64,000 nt of DNA, taken from assembly GCA_905183005.1 (NCBI GenBank), contig CAJJDO010000029.1, positions 464,091 to 528,090 on the forward strand. Reading direction: 5' to 3'. How positions within the stretch are numbered: the first letter of the stretch is position 1; every line of letters starts with the position of its first letter. The notes beneath the pieces were generated by a model, which was given only the letters and a program-made list of their open reading frames with translations, did no database searches and was not told the DNA's origin. The DNA is from Paramecium pentaurelia (Eukaryota; Ciliophora; Oligohymenophorea; Peniculida; Parameciidae). The position numbers were made by a program, and so were the translations under genes. This document shows positions 46,715-59,391 of this stretch, piece after piece.

Positions 46715-47833
46715 ATGTCCAAAAAGGGCAAGAAAGGTAAAAAAGGAGAAGACAATGATGAATCCACAACCTAAATCATGAGATTTTACAATAGAAAGAT
46801 TTAGAGTCTTGGAGTGGCATAAAATAAAATATTTGTTTAAGCAGTTGCATAAGCATTAGAAAATCAAGAACATTTAACGACAGTAATTAATAATACAAAA
46901 TTTTAGCTTCATATAATTGAGGAAATTGGACCTAATGCAATTAGAGGTATTTTTGAAGCATTAATGGATCTTAAGTATAAATTAAATTCAAATATAGTTA
47001 TAAACATTTGGCAAATATTTGGCTAATAAAAGCGGGTTTAGGATTAAATAATAATGAAGGTGTTAAATATTTGGCAAATTATATATAAAAAGCTCAAAAT
47101 ACTAAAGTCTTGGATTTGACAGAAAATGAAATCACTCCATAAGGTTGCACTTATCTTGGTTATGCTTTATCTCCTGCTTTCAAGGTTCCTATATAGGAAC
47201 TTATTCTTGACTTTAATTATATTGGTTGTGAAGGAATGAAAGAATTGAGTAAAGGATTGGAGATGAATAGTAAAATTATATTTTTTATAATTATTTAGCC
47301 ACAATTAGAAAGCTTTCTCTAAATTATTGTAGATTAGATTTAGAAAGTGTTAAATATCTTTAGGATATTCTATCCTTTTTAGATTGTGATTTAAGATATT
47401 TATTTTTAGAGGGAAATTATTTAAGAAATTAAGGGTAAATAACTAATTCATATTTAGTGTATATTAATTGTTTAGATCTTTAGAAACTAATGAATGGTTA
47501 GAAGAATTAAATATTGCAAATAATTAATTTGGGGAATCTGAAGATGTTCCACTTATTGAAAAAATATGTGAAGTATTAACCAAAAATAGTTCTATCTAAG
47601 TTTATGATTTTAGAGGAAATGCCTTATATGATGATTGTAATAATAATTGTTATGTAATAGCTGCAAAGAAATTTCTTGAGTGTATCAAAATGTATAAAAC
47701 AGTTTGTAGATTAGAAGTTCCTATCGAAATTTAAAATGCTATTCTTGAAGAAATCAAAAAAGTTACAAAAAAAAGAAAAAGAAGAAAGAATAAAAAGAAG
47801 AAATCTAAAAAAAAGAAAAAAGCAAAAAAATGA
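46715..47833 (+). CDS. Leucine-rich-repeat (ribonuclease-inhibitor type) protein with poly-Lys tail
   Basis: About 345 residues. N-terminus MSKKGKKGKKGEDND is highly basic. From ~110 LRRs of the RI type repeat every ~28-30 residues: KVLDLTENEITPQGCTYLGY, QELILDFNYIGCEGMKELSK, RKLSLNYCRLDLESVKYLQD, RYLFLEGNYLRNQG, EELNIANNQFGESEDV. The last ~30 residues are nearly all Lys (KKVTKKRKRRKNKKKKSK), likely a nuclear/nucleolar or tubulin-tail/RNA binding segment. Introns of 23, 29 and 23 nt (46975-46997, 47270-47298, 47435-47457) keep the repeats in phase. RI-type LRR proteins are common in ciliate axonemes and in Ran-GAP; the catalytic Arg of RanGAP was not identified. Confidence 0.85.
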
Positions 47834-48167
47834 TTATTACCATTATCAATCATATTAAATTGCTATATATATTAATAATCTTCTAAAAATAATAGAAAAT
47901 AGTAATACATAAAAATCTATAAAAAGATATAATTTATATGTGATTATATTAATATAAAAAGTATTAATTAAATAAAGAATTATATACAAATTTTATATCT
48001 ACTATTTATTAAATAAATTTTATTAGTTATTTATTTCTATTACTATTCATTTATAATAACTATTTAGATAATAATATTTAAATTTAATAAATTAAATATA
48101 TGAAAAGTTTAAGATTAATGAATAATTGTGCTTATAAAATAATATCATTTTAGCTTAATACAAACTT
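47834..48167. other. Convergent intergenic spacer
   Basis: 334 bases between the ends of the LRR gene and the CDPK gene, very AT-rich. Only two 3' ends are expected here; nothing else seen. Confidence 0.5.
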
Positions 48168-50242
48168 TCATTTTGAGAATAGTTTTAGAAATTCTTAATA
48201 CGAAATCTTTCCATCTTTGTTATGATCAGTTTCTTATAAGAATAATTACCAAACATCTTAGTTTAATGTTCCCATAACATCTTCTACTTCTTACTTTGTA
48301 ATATATCCATCCCCATCCAAATCAAATATGCGAAACGCTTATTCAATCTTCTTTTACGAAAGGATTTTAGATTGGTTAATGGAGGCCATAATGAATTCTA
48401 TCGATTATATGATATTTTACCACTATAATCTATTTAGCCTGATAAGTTTTTATCAATTTCTTCTAAAATTCTTTCAGCTTATTATTCAGCTTCCTCTTAA
48501 TTTTTTATTATTCTTTTATAACCTTAAATCAATTCTTCTTTACTAAGAACACCATCTCTATTTATATCTAAAGATTGAAAAGTATGTTATAAATCTTCAA
48601 TTTCTTTATGATTAGTCATTTAAGATATTATATATTGAACAATAGCTGTTCTGAATTCGCTTGTAGCTTGAAATTGAGATAAATTATCTAACACTTTTTT
48701 ATTAATAGGTTAATTTGTTGCATGTTTTTAAAACCAAGGATCACTCAAAACTTAGGATGCAGAATATCTTAAATTCACATCCACTTATATCATCTTTTAT
48801 ATTAAATGTTTTGCCTCTTTTGATATGAATTCCCATTCCTCATCTAAATTTTTATTTCATAAGTACTTGGAAATTTTAGTCTGCCTTATTTAACTTTTTC
48901 GAAGATTTCTTATTCAGTTTTTCCTGTAAATGGTGGATAACCACATAAGAGAATGTATAGAATTACTCCACATGACCAAATATCACATTTTTCTGTATAA
49001 TTATGTCCTAAAACTTCAGGTGCAATATAATAAGGCTATTATAATTTATTATATATTATACAGTGCCCAATCTTTTAGTCATTTTTGAAGTATTAAACCT
49101 ACGAGAACATCCAAAATCAATTATTTTAAGATTTTGGTCAGGTTCAGGACCTGAAAAAAGAACATTCTCTGGTTTTAAATCTCTATGTACAATTTTTTAT
49201 TCATGACAATAGTTAATAGCAAGTAATATTTAACGAATTAATTCACTTGCTCTTTTTTCTGTAAATACTTACATTTTTTTAATTCTTTCAAATAATTCTC
49301 CTCCAGATAAATATTCAGTTATCATATAATAATTATTTTAATCTTAATACAATTCATATAATTTGACAATATGAGGATGATCAAGATTTTTTAATATATG
49401 CATTTCTTAAAATAATTTTTATTCATCCTCTTTTATTAATTCAGATTTTTTTATCTGTTTCATTGCTCTTATCAAACCTATATTTTAAATTAAATAAATA
49501 TACCAGTTGTTTTATGAGTGACTTTCCATACTTTTCCAAAAGCTCCTTAACCTAATACTTATCCAAATGCATAAACCTTATTTATAGAACCTTTCTTTAA
49601 GTTGACAAATAATTCAACACCCATTCTAATAGTTAAGGAACTCATAGAGCCTATTGATTTTTTAGTTGGACTAGCACTTTAATCTTAAATTTATCTATTT
49701 GTAGTATAAATGCGAGGAGAAGTAAAAGTTGTATTATTATATTATTCTACATTTAAGGATTCTTTTCTATTAGAATTTTTTTTTAAAGGAGATGGAGATT
49801 GTTAAGGTAAATTAAAACCAGAGTCTAGCTATATTGGACTTAATTATAATAGATTTGTTTCTTAATGATTTGTGCTTCTAATTTCCTTATTATTATTATT
49901 TATATTTTGTTATTCACTTTCAATTGATATTTTTCTTATAAGATTAATTTGACCTTTTGGTGTATTAACTTACTCCTCTATTAACTCATTTCCAGCTTTG
50001 ATAGACTCCAATTATAATAATTGAATCTATTGTTTCATTGCTTCTAGTTTTGTAGGTGTTTGAGATTCCTTACCTAGTGGAAGTGGTGCTACCATTTAAC
50101 TTTACTCTTATTATGAAACACTCTATTTCTATAATATCAGTGCACTTGATCCTTATTCTAAGCATAATTCTGCTATTGATAACATAATCATCTTACCATA
50201 AGAGGAACTTTAGAATTTAGTGTGACAACAAGTGGATCCCAT
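48168..50242 (-). CDS. Calcium-dependent protein kinase (CDPK) with long acylated N-terminus
   Basis: About 650 residues. MGSTCC carries a myristoylation Gly and palmitoylation Cys residues, so membrane attachment is likely. A ~205-residue Ser/Gln-rich linker precedes the kinase: FGQVLGQGAFGKVWKV, AMKQIKKSE, IVHRDLKPENVLFSG, IDFGCSRRF, GTPYYIAPEVLGHNYTEKCD. A junction helix leads to four EF-hands: SLDINRDGVLSKEEL, EEIDKNLSGQIDYSEF, RIFDLDGDGYITKQEV, QETDHNKDGKISYQEF, all well formed. This is the plant/protist CDPK layout, where calcium frees the kinase from its autoinhibitory junction. Introns seen at 49478-49503, 49036-49061, 48844-48866 and 48398-48420. Animals lack this family. Confidence 0.95.
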
Positions 50243-50696
50243 TTTTGGTTATGTTAGTAACTTATTTAATTATTATCATTTTATAACAAAGTTATTAACA
50301 TGTATCATAAACCACTATTAATTGAAATCTTTTTGAATTATGATCTTTATTAATTAATACTCATTTAAGAATTTTGTATTAATATTTTCTTACACTATAT
50401 TTGATTAAAATAATCTTTATTAGCTATCTATAAACATATAACATCTGTATTTAACGATTTTATTTTATTTTTTAAATGTTTACATTCTTTTAATAAATTA
50501 AGAATAAATTATTTATAGAATTAATAAATATATTTTGGCTTTTTTTTGAATATTTGATTAAAAATCTAATAAACCTAATATCTTAACTTACTTTTCTAAT
50601 AAGGAGATTAAGGGAAATAATTTATATTTTAAATGTAAATTAAATTTTATTCATTTATTTGATATTAATAATTTGCATTCTATTTATTTATTTATT
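50243..50696. other. Divergent intergenic region
   Basis: 454 AT-rich bases between the CDPK start (-) and the next plus-strand gene; holds both promoters. Nothing else recognised. Confidence 0.5.
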
Positions 50697-52164
50697 ATGT
50701 TCGGCTTTTCAAAATAAAAATAATACCCAAATACATAAGATCAATTATCAGGAATGTTGATAACAAAGAATGCTCCAATTAGAAATTATTCAACTTGTAA
50801 AACAATTATTAATATTAATTCAGCTACAAGAAATTCAAGGATTTCTTATTTGTCAAAATAATAATACTTTTAGAATGATAGTGAAGATAAAACAATCACT
50901 AGTAGAACTTTTTCAGTAAATGAAGTGACAGAATTACCTTTAATATCAAAACCAACAAATATAATCCTTAAAAGACCAAATTTCATTCCTAGACCAAAAT
51001 AACAATTTAAGAAGTTAATCCATGTTTAAACTTCGCCTACTAATTTTGAATCATAAAGAAAGTAAAAGTAGTTGAATTATATAGAGTAATTTAAATTCCC
51101 TTTAATTTGAAACTATAAATTTAAATATAGAAGCTGAAGATGTTTATATTTTATATAAAGGTTTCAGAAATTTAAGTTAATTCAATAAGATATGCATAAT
51201 AAGTTATAATCTTGTATATTTATATATATTATAATAGCTATTTGGTGAATATAATAGTCATTATTTTAGTAACTTATAAAATCCTTAAATTAAACCTTTA
51301 AACAATAAACATCTAATAATGAAAATTAGAACTGAATCTATATTAATTTTATAATTGAATCCTAATCAGAAACTCAATTCTTTATAAAATACATAAATTG
51401 ATTGGTTTGATTGTATTTATTCAACTAGAAACTACCATTCCAAAGAAACACTTAGTTATGAGTTAAATAAAAATAATTTATGGATCAATATCTCGAAGAT
51501 TCCAAATCTATTTAAAATTCAAAATAAAATTATCAATTACTTTTATATTGATATCATATATTCTGAATCATCAAATATAATTGAAGTTGATAATTTTATC
51601 AACAAGATATTATTAATTGATGATGAAAATACTAAATTATTTCATTTATTTGTCAATGCTCCAGTAAATTTTCAAATTGTTAATTAAAGACTTCAAGAAA
51701 TCTTTAGAAATAATTAAATTCAAGATTTATAAAAAATAAATCTGAATGAGATTATTGAAAAAATTAGTTTTGAAATGTAATAGATTCAGATAAGAATTAA
51801 ACAATTAAAATATTTAAATGATCTTAAAATTAAAACAAAGCAACATTTTAAATAATTAAATTTAAGTCCTTCTCCATTTAGTCCTGAACAAAGAGCAGAA
51901 AAGTATATATAATAAAATATTATTAGAATGAGAAACTAAATTGTTGAATATATTAAAAGTAAATCAAATATTAAGATTTCTAATATGCATTTTGTTGTTG
52001 GTGATACTATAATGAGAAATATTGAAATGTTTAGAAATCATGAAAATGATAAATTATACAAACATTAAGAAACTGTACAACTAATTGATCATCTTATCAA
52101 AAATAGTTTACCATAATTTTAGAATAATATAAGCAAAGTAAATTATGCATTCTATTGTTTATGA
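50697..52164 (+). CDS. Large orphan protein with Ser-rich head and helical tail
   Basis: ATG 50697 to TGA 52164, about 480 residues. The N-terminal ~120 residues are basic and Ser/Thr-rich (NSATRNSRISYLSKQQYFQN, KPTNIILKRPNFIPRPK). The rest is coding-like to the end (IINYFYIDIIYSESSNIIEV, RLQEIFRNNQIQDLQKINLN, LNLSPSPFSPEQRAEKYIQ, ISNMHFVVGDTIMRNIEM). The splice joining the two parts near 51080-51120 was not resolved. No family recognised. Confidence 0.55.
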
Positions 52165-52207
52165 TAATTACTTGATAAATTAAATCTTTTTTTAAAATAT
52201 ATACAAA

Positions 52208-52890
52208 ATGGTTAAAAACTCAGCATAAGATCCATAAGATAATTCACTCCAAATGAAAGTAAAATATTAAAGCAATTTTTGTGTAGATCAGATAATATTT
52301 GGTTTCTGGAAGAAGACTCCCATCTAAAGATGATCCAAATCCCAAAGTTATCAGCATGAGAATCTTTGCTAGAAATACAGTTGCTGCAAAAAGCAGATTC
52401 TGGTATATTGCATTATAAAATGGTTAGGTGGAATTTAAGAAGATTGAATAAGCTTAAACCATCTCATGGTTAGATCTTAGCAGTTTAAGAATTATTTGAA
52501 AGAAGAGATACAAATGTTAAAACATACGGAATTGTACTTAAATACTAATCAAGAACAACAATTCATAATATGTATAAAGAATTCAGAGACACAACATTAA
52601 ATGGAGCAGTCTCACAATTATGTAAATTATTGCATTGATATTTTTTAGATTAAGAAATGGCTGGAAATCACAGAGCCCAACCATAAACTATTCATATCCT
52701 CAGAACTTCAGTATTAACTAAAAGTGCTGATATCAAGAGAGGAAAAACTAATCAATATAGAGTATCTCTTTTATCATTATTTTAGGGTGATTCAATCAAA
52801 TTCCCAATTGTCAAAACTGTTCCAAGAGCTAGTCACAAAAAATTCAGAACAGTATTTAAAGCAAAAAGACCCAACCTCTATAGATCATGA
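52208..52890 (+). CDS. 60S ribosomal protein eL20 (L18a)
   Basis: About 200 residues. Recognised by QYLVSGRRLPSKDDPNPKVI, FARNTVAAKSRFWWNLRRL, GQILAVQELFERRDTNVKTY, GIVLKYQSRTTIHNMYKEFR and a late HKKFRTVFKAKRPNLYRS. Ciliate eL20 sits on the 60S subunit near the 5S RNP. Three introns, 28, 25 and 27 nt (52259-52286, 52403-52427, 52622-52648), are each required to hold the conserved sequence in frame. The start MVKNSAQDPQDNSLQMK is ~12 residues longer than usual; an internal Met just before the first intron could also serve. GC content is raised, as in the ubiquitin fusion. Confidence 0.95.
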
Positions 52891-53013
52891 ACATCTTATT
52901 TAAGTACAATATTCATCATATAATAATAATTAAATATATATCTATTTATCTATTTATCTAATTAAAATTTTGTATTGCAATATCAAAATTATTCAGTTTG
53001 TTATATATATATA

Positions 53014-54315
53014 TCAGAGATTCTAAAGACATACTTTTGAAATAAATTAATAAACTTCTTAGAAATTATTTCTTTCATCTTAATCAGAAAAGTCTATAAA
53101 TGAATCATCACCAAATTCCATATCCTTTATAAAATTTTAGGCTTATTCTGCTGATATTCTATGTCTAGGATCAGGTTCTAACATTCTATCTAATAAGTTT
53201 CTAAGTCCAACTTTTTTTCTTAAAGTTGAAATAGTATTTTAACTAGATTAAAATATACTATGTTTATCAAAGATTGTTTTTTAAATACTCTTACCAATTA
53301 ACCTAATATATCTATTTTTTTTACATTTCATGAAGTAATTCGCCTAAACAATATATGTCTTAGGCAAACCAAAATTATCTATCAAAATCTTCATTATTTT
53401 AATTAACTTCTAAATTATTTGGTAATATCAATTCATTTATTAAATCTATATCTTTTGTTCCTCTTTTTGTTCTCAATATTTCACCTACTTTTGTAATTTA
53501 TCCAAATTCAGTTACAACAATTCTACCATTTTTCTATATAATAATATTATCTTGAGATATATCTCTACAAACGAATCCTTTTCTATGCAATAAAATTAAA
53601 AGACTTAGTAGTTACTTAATAAATTATATAATATATTTTTTACTTTTAATACAACTATAACTTCCTCTTTTTTCATTTTATATTATGAATTCATTCTCTC
53701 TCTTAAACTCCTTCCTTCTAAATGTTCAAATATAATATAAAATTTATCATTTTCTATGAAATACTAAGAAATTGATATCATATTTTTGTGTTAAAAATTT
53801 AAAACTTCTAATTCTAACATAAAATCCTAATATAATGTTTAAAATTAATACAAGTATATTATAATTAAGACTATTTGATGTCACTTTCATTTGATAAGGT
53901 CTTTAATCAATACAACTATGAACAAGTATAATCTACAAGAGCATTCATAAATATTATATATATTACTGTATTTTGAGATTGTTATTGTATATATTTTACA
54001 CTATTAAACATTTTGACTAAATTATTATAGGAGACTTTCCCATCAAAAATACTTTTCAGTTATAAACAATTATGATAATCCACAATCATTATTTTCATCT
54101 TTTACTTCCATCTAAATTTGAATCCAATAAAGTAATTTCTGTCTCCATATATCCATGAAATTATAGTTGACAATTCTAATTGTATTGTGTATTTTATTTA
54201 TTGTGCATTCTATTGATTTTTTATTTATGTATACTTTTCCTATTTGAATAGAGTTCTCTTTTTCATATATGAAATATTCAGTATCTCTAAAGAAATGCTT
54301 ACTTTTGCACATCAT
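53014..54315 (-). CDS. Divergent kinase with CRD and EFG motifs, paralogue of the next gene
   Basis: About 405 residues. An N-terminal domain (MMCKSKHFFRDTEYFIYEKE, then FDGKVSYNNLVKMFNSVK) precedes the kinase. A Lys in PYQMKVTSNS fits the VAIK Lys. No Gly-rich P-loop is apparent. The catalytic loop reads GFVCRDISQDNIIIQ (His of HRD is Cys; Asp and Asn kept) and DFG reads EFG in VVTEFGQITK. C-lobe: DIYCLGELLHEML, LLDRMLEPDPRHRISAEQA. The Asp-to-Glu change in DFG and missing P-loop argue for weak or no activity. One 22 nt intron at the LLHEM/LIGK junction fits; one upstream splice near 54110 is unresolved. Homologous over its whole length to 54632-55919. Confidence 0.8.
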
Positions 54316-54631
54316 GATATTAATTAAAATAAACTATATTATTCTGAATTATTTTCAATTAAATGATAAATCAAAAATCTTAAAATTGAGATTATATTAA
54401 CTTCATTTTATTTTGATTCTCTTTTTTTTTATAAAAATAATTTTAAAATCAATATATTGTGTAAAATATTCATCATTTAATAAATTATTTAAATATCTAT
54501 TATAATTAATAAGAGAAAACAATAATTGATTATAATGAAATTTATATCTTTAAAATTTATATCTAATAGAATTTTAAGAATTTAAGCTTGTATTTTTATT
54601 ATGTAAATATAATTATAATTAGATTTTATAG
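54316..54631. other. Spacer between tandem kinase genes
   Basis: 316 very AT-rich bases between the two related minus-strand kinases. Nothing coding recognised. Confidence 0.5.
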
Positions 54632-55919
54632 TCAATTTTTTGTTATTAATTTTCTAAAATTTGGTATTTCTTGAATATGATCATGCTAATAATTCAATTA
54701 AGTAGACAGTGAAGTATTTGTTGGGATCTTCATTAATTTAAAATAATTTAAGGCTTCTCCTGCATCAATTCTTTAATCAGGATCTTCAGTTATCATTTTT
54801 GAAATTAAATCTCTATAATTTTGTGAGCTTATATTTTTAAGAATTTAATTATTTAAAGTAAAAAATTTGTTATTTTAATATAGTTCTTATTAATTAGATC
54901 CAGATATTAACTTTTATCCTGTTAACCTAATTAATAAATTTAATTATTTACATATAATAGATTATGGCTCCACAACTAAACACATCTATTTTTTATGATA
55001 TCCTTTTTTTATTTTTCCTATATAAAATCTCTGGTGCAATATAACCAGGAGTTCCAAAATTCATTTATAAATCATTTTATAAATCTATAATCTAGCATGA
55101 GATTCCAAAATCAATAAGCTTTAGATTTTAAAATTGTCCCAATTCACAAAAAAGGATATTATCAGGTTTTATGTCTCTATGAACAAAACCTTTTCCATGT
55201 AAATAACAAAGAGCTTCTAAAATTTACTAAATTAAAAAAATGTAGAATACTTTTGTTATAACTTCTACCTCATTTATTGACATCCTACAATATTTAAGGC
55301 ATTGACTGAGAGTTCCACCTTTTAAATATTCTAATACTATTAAATAAGAAGTCTCATTTGTGTAAGCCTCTATCAACTTTATGATGTTTTAATGAGTCAA
55401 TTATGACAAAGTTTAAACTTCGTTTTGAAATAACTAAAATTTTGGAATATAATCCTACTTAATAAGAGTATTATTTCTCTTTAATTAACTCCTTGCAAAC
55501 ATAAACAATATTATTGTCTATTCCTTACATTGTGTATATCTAAGTAATAATAAATAAGAGTAAAATACAATGGTTTAGTCTTTTGTCTCTATTTTTCCTA
55601 TTTATTTGTAGAAATAATCTATGTTTTTAAAAGTCACTCTTCCTGCAAGATAATTCTTTACTCTGAGAAGAACGTTCTGGTCAGCATAAAAATATCTCTA
55701 TTAATTTTTCCAATTTATGGAAAAAGCTACTAATTAGAAATCTTCCTAGGAGATTTTCCAATCAATTAAACTTTATAGTTTCAAAGGAATTGAATACTTT
55801 GTATATTAAGTAGACTAAGTTAATAATCATTAAATTACTTCTCCTATATTCATACTATCTTGATTTAATGTGATAATATAGCTTTTATCAAAAAGGAGGT
55901 GTTTTCTTGTACAATACAT
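54632..55919 (-). CDS. Protein kinase with PH-like N-terminal domain, intact motifs
   Basis: About 390 residues. N-terminus MYCTRKHLLFDKSYIITLNQ, with SIPLKLQSLIDWKISQEDFQ and LAGRVTFKNIDYFYKQIGKI, looks like a PH-type fold ending in a shared linker. The kinase domain has VYVCKELIKEK (Lys), TSYLIVLEYLKGGTLSQCL, GFVHRDIKPDNILFCELG, KLIDFGISCQI, FGTPGYIAPEILY and MITEDPDQRIDAGEAL, so it should be active. The N-lobe Gly loop is not typical. Several 24-29 nt introns are needed, e.g. one just before IYTMQGIDNN. The same N-terminal pattern (M-x-C-x-x-K-H) as the gene at 53014 shows tandem paralogy. Confidence 0.88.
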
Positions 55920-56681
55920 CAATATGATTATTAATAAAAAAAGAAAGAAAGATTTTCTCTTTAAAAATGAAAAATTATCAAATAACGCAAATCTTAGTAG
56001 AGCAAATTATAGGGTCTTTTCTGTTTTAATGAAAATTCAAGTTTTTTATAGGAACAATCATTTACAATTGAAGACATTTTCACTTAACTAGATGACCTGA
56101 AATTAATTAATAATAATTTTATAAATCAAATAATAAATAATTAATTAAGGCATAAATACTGAATAATTGTTTATTTGTTTGATTTTGAAAACAGCTAGAA
56201 TGTATTGATTCTTCTTTTAAAAGAGTTGAAAAATTACAATATATCAGTTGGTAGCAGCTAATTTAAATATTTGAGGTATATTAAAATTATTAATTAAATT
56301 AATTACTACTTTAAATATAAATATTTATTTAATAATTAAATAATATTAGAATTCCATTTAAAGATAAAACTTATTTTTTTAATAAAGACTATTAATAATA
56401 TTTATCCAAATCTCCTTATTCTTAAAAAAATAATTTGGTAATTAAATCTATGAAATGATAAAATCATATATAAATCTCATAAAATAATATCTATATTTTT
56501 TACTTCATTCTAATTTTTATAAATATTTCCATTCTATAATGATAATTTTTATAAAAGGAGCTTAACATTAATATTTAACATATTAAATCATAATTAATAT
56601 GTTCTATTATAACAATTTTAAATAAATTTATCAAATAAAAAAAATAAAATTATAATATAGACAAATTCAAATCAAAATATC
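55920..56681. other. Intergenic region, nothing recognised
   Basis: 762 bases, extremely AT-rich, between the tandem kinase start and the membrane-protein end, both on the minus strand. I see no credible gene, RNA or repeat. Confidence 0.5.
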
Positions 56682-58149
56682 TCAATACATTTCTTAAATT
56701 TCCTAAGATTCTTGTTGTTAGATTCTTTTGGATAAAGTTTCAGCTCCTCGAAATGTAAAAGCAAGGTTTTCAAGGGTATGAAATATTGGTAATTTATTTT
56801 TTTACATAAATTAATATCCTTAATTTATTTTTTCTTCTAACAACTAGATTTGAGCTTTTAAAGAATAAATCCAAAAAATCAATAATATAACTATTAATAT
56901 AATTGCAAAATTTACTTCCAAATAAGGATACTATTGAAAATATAATAATTAAAACATCGTTCATTTGATCCTCTAAAGATGTTTAAAACTCTATTGTGAA
57001 TTTCAAATTCATTATCTTTGTTTTATCTCTAAAATTAATTCCATAATCATATATTAATGGACAAACTTCAGTATCATCACAAAAGCAAAGAATCTTAGGA
57101 TGAGTTCTGGATAATTACAATTTGATCAATTTTGTATTTGTAATCATATAAATTAATGAAGAATTTACTACAGAGATTTATTATAATCCTAAAATTTGTA
57201 TATTTTAGATTTCATTTGAGTTATAGAGATAGACCTTATGATTATTTTTGGATTAAATAAACATCATATCTCCTACATTTATTATTTTTATTATTTTATT
57301 CTATTCTTATAATATTTCCCCAACTGAAATACTATTATCCATAAAATTTATTCTGAAATTCATAATTTTATATACATCATTATAATATAATCCAAAACAA
57401 CTATAATATTCATTACAAAAAAATGATTTTGGATTTTAAAATGGATTTAATTCAGAATAAATTATTTTGGAATTGATATTGTTTTATTTTAATAGCAATT
57501 TTAATACATTTAATCCAAGATGCTAATCCATCAAATAAAAATAGTATTTCTTATCATCAATTTTTTTAATATCAAAGTCTATAATATTTTGAAATTTAGA
57601 TATATCTATTGATCCAAAATATTTGTTTGTTTTATTTTAAAGATCATAAACATAAATGAATTTATTTATTACAAATAAAAATCCATCATAAGTTTTAATT
57701 ACACCATGATAAAATGTAATTTAAGTGTCATTTAACAACTAATAATCAACCAAGAAAATAGGATTTTCACTTTTTTCATTATAATAACCTTTAAATTAAG
57801 TGTAATTCCCTTCAATTTTTTTCTATTGAATAATTGTTCCATCATGTGTTAATTAAGTTAAAATCATATCGTTCATTAGTACCCAAAGATCATTTTGTGT
57901 CGCTAATAAAAAGTAGTATTTATTCATTATATCTAGATCTTAATAGTTCATAAGAGATGTTGTTTGCAGAAGAACTTTTTCATCTTCAATCCAACAAAAC
58001 TCTTTATCACTTTCTTCACTCATTGTTACATTTGTAGCATTATTTAATTCTAAAACTGTTTCTAACTAACCAATTTCTATCTTAAATTCATATTAATTGC
58101 ATCTAACTCCCACGCTCAGTATCAGTGATAGTAAGAATTATTCAATCAT
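56682..58149 (-). CDS. Type I membrane protein with large extracellular domain
   Basis: 480 residues. Start MIEQFLLSLILSVGVRC is a signal peptide. A ~385-residue luminal or extracellular part alternates short beta-like strands with polar turns (YYFLLATQNDLWVLMNDMIL, YDGFLFVINKFIYVYDLQNK, KYYFYLMDQHLGLNVLKLLL), suggesting a beta-propeller-like domain, with paired Cys (LCFCDD, EVCP) near its end. One TM helix follows (VLIIIFSIVSLFGIILLIFW), then a cytosolic coiled-coil tail (AQIQLLEEKIN, KRIQQQESQEIQEMY). A 25 nt intron (56891-56915) lies inside the TM codons; with it the length is an exact codon multiple. This layout is common in ciliate-specific surface families; no function inferred. Confidence 0.75.
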
Positions 58150-59391
58150 TAATTAATATTTGTAATTCAAATTTTGATTTCAATTTTTATTTAAATTCAT
58201 AGTCATCAGTCATTTTTAAAGAACTGGCTAGATGTAGATTGGATTAGATATAATTTAAACATACTCTATTCTACTAAATCATTTTTATATATTAATTTAA
58301 ATTATAAAACATTTGAATTCAACTTATTTTACTATATATTAATCAATCCTACTATAAGAAATTCTCTTAAAATTGCATTCATGAAAAAAACACTCCTATT
58401 CAAAGTCTTTAATAGTTTAATTAATATAGAAAAAAGGATAAAAAATTTTAAAATAGATTTTAAAATGTTAAAATTCAATTAATTTTATTGTTAAATCAAA
58501 AGCAATCTTAGTGAATATTTAAAATAAATTATTATTACATAAGACTCAAAAGTATTAGGGATTAATTAATCATACTTATAAAAAAATAAATAAAAGAATG
58601 CTCTAAATAACTCATATTTCAGCCAACATAAATCATTTATTGTTTAAATTATCATATGAAATCATTTAAAATACCAAGATTAATTCACTTAAAATTTTCT
58701 AAATTGATTAATATAATTTTAGATGAATGTTCTAGAAACTTTGAATAATCAGTAATATTAATAAACTATTTTTGCAGTTATCTATGAATTAAGTTGCAGC
58801 TCTTGCATAGTCTTTAAGCAAAATGTTTAAAAGTAGTATCAACTGGGTCTTATAAACTATAATTAAATGATATGTAAATGTAAAATTAAAAAGTCTGTGA
58901 AACTAATTAATGAATCTGTAAATGATATTGTATAAATTGGAATTGAATTTTAATTAGTATTTATAATTAAATGTCTTATCCTCACATACTCATTCTGATT
59001 TTTCACCTTAATAATTGTATTTTTAATTAACTTTTCATTTATTTAATAATAATCATTAAATCTTAACAATACTCACATCTTCTTCAATTTATTTATTTAT
59101 TATATATCATATCTATCTTATTTAAATTATGACATTATTAAGATTAATATATTTATTTTATCTGAATAATTATGTATAATTAAGTATGATTTGCATTCTG
59201 AAATTGAGTATTAAATTAATGTAATAATAAATTAGTGCTTATCAAATAAATAATTAAATTACAAAGAATTTTATAAATAATAAACAATGTAATAGGAATT
59301 CAAATTACCATAAAAGATAATAGAGTTGTATGCTAAATATCAGAATAAATCATAGAAAGTGAAAAAATTCTAACTTTAAGAGCATACTTTT
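58150..59391. other. Long intergenic region with one tiny ORF
   Basis: 1.24 kb between divergent genes (membrane protein on minus, MAP kinase on plus). Mostly featureless AT-rich DNA. A 28-codon frame at 58784-58870 (MNQVAALAQSLSKMFKSSIN) is more GC-rich than its surroundings and amphipathic, but is too short to call a gene. Confidence 0.45.
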
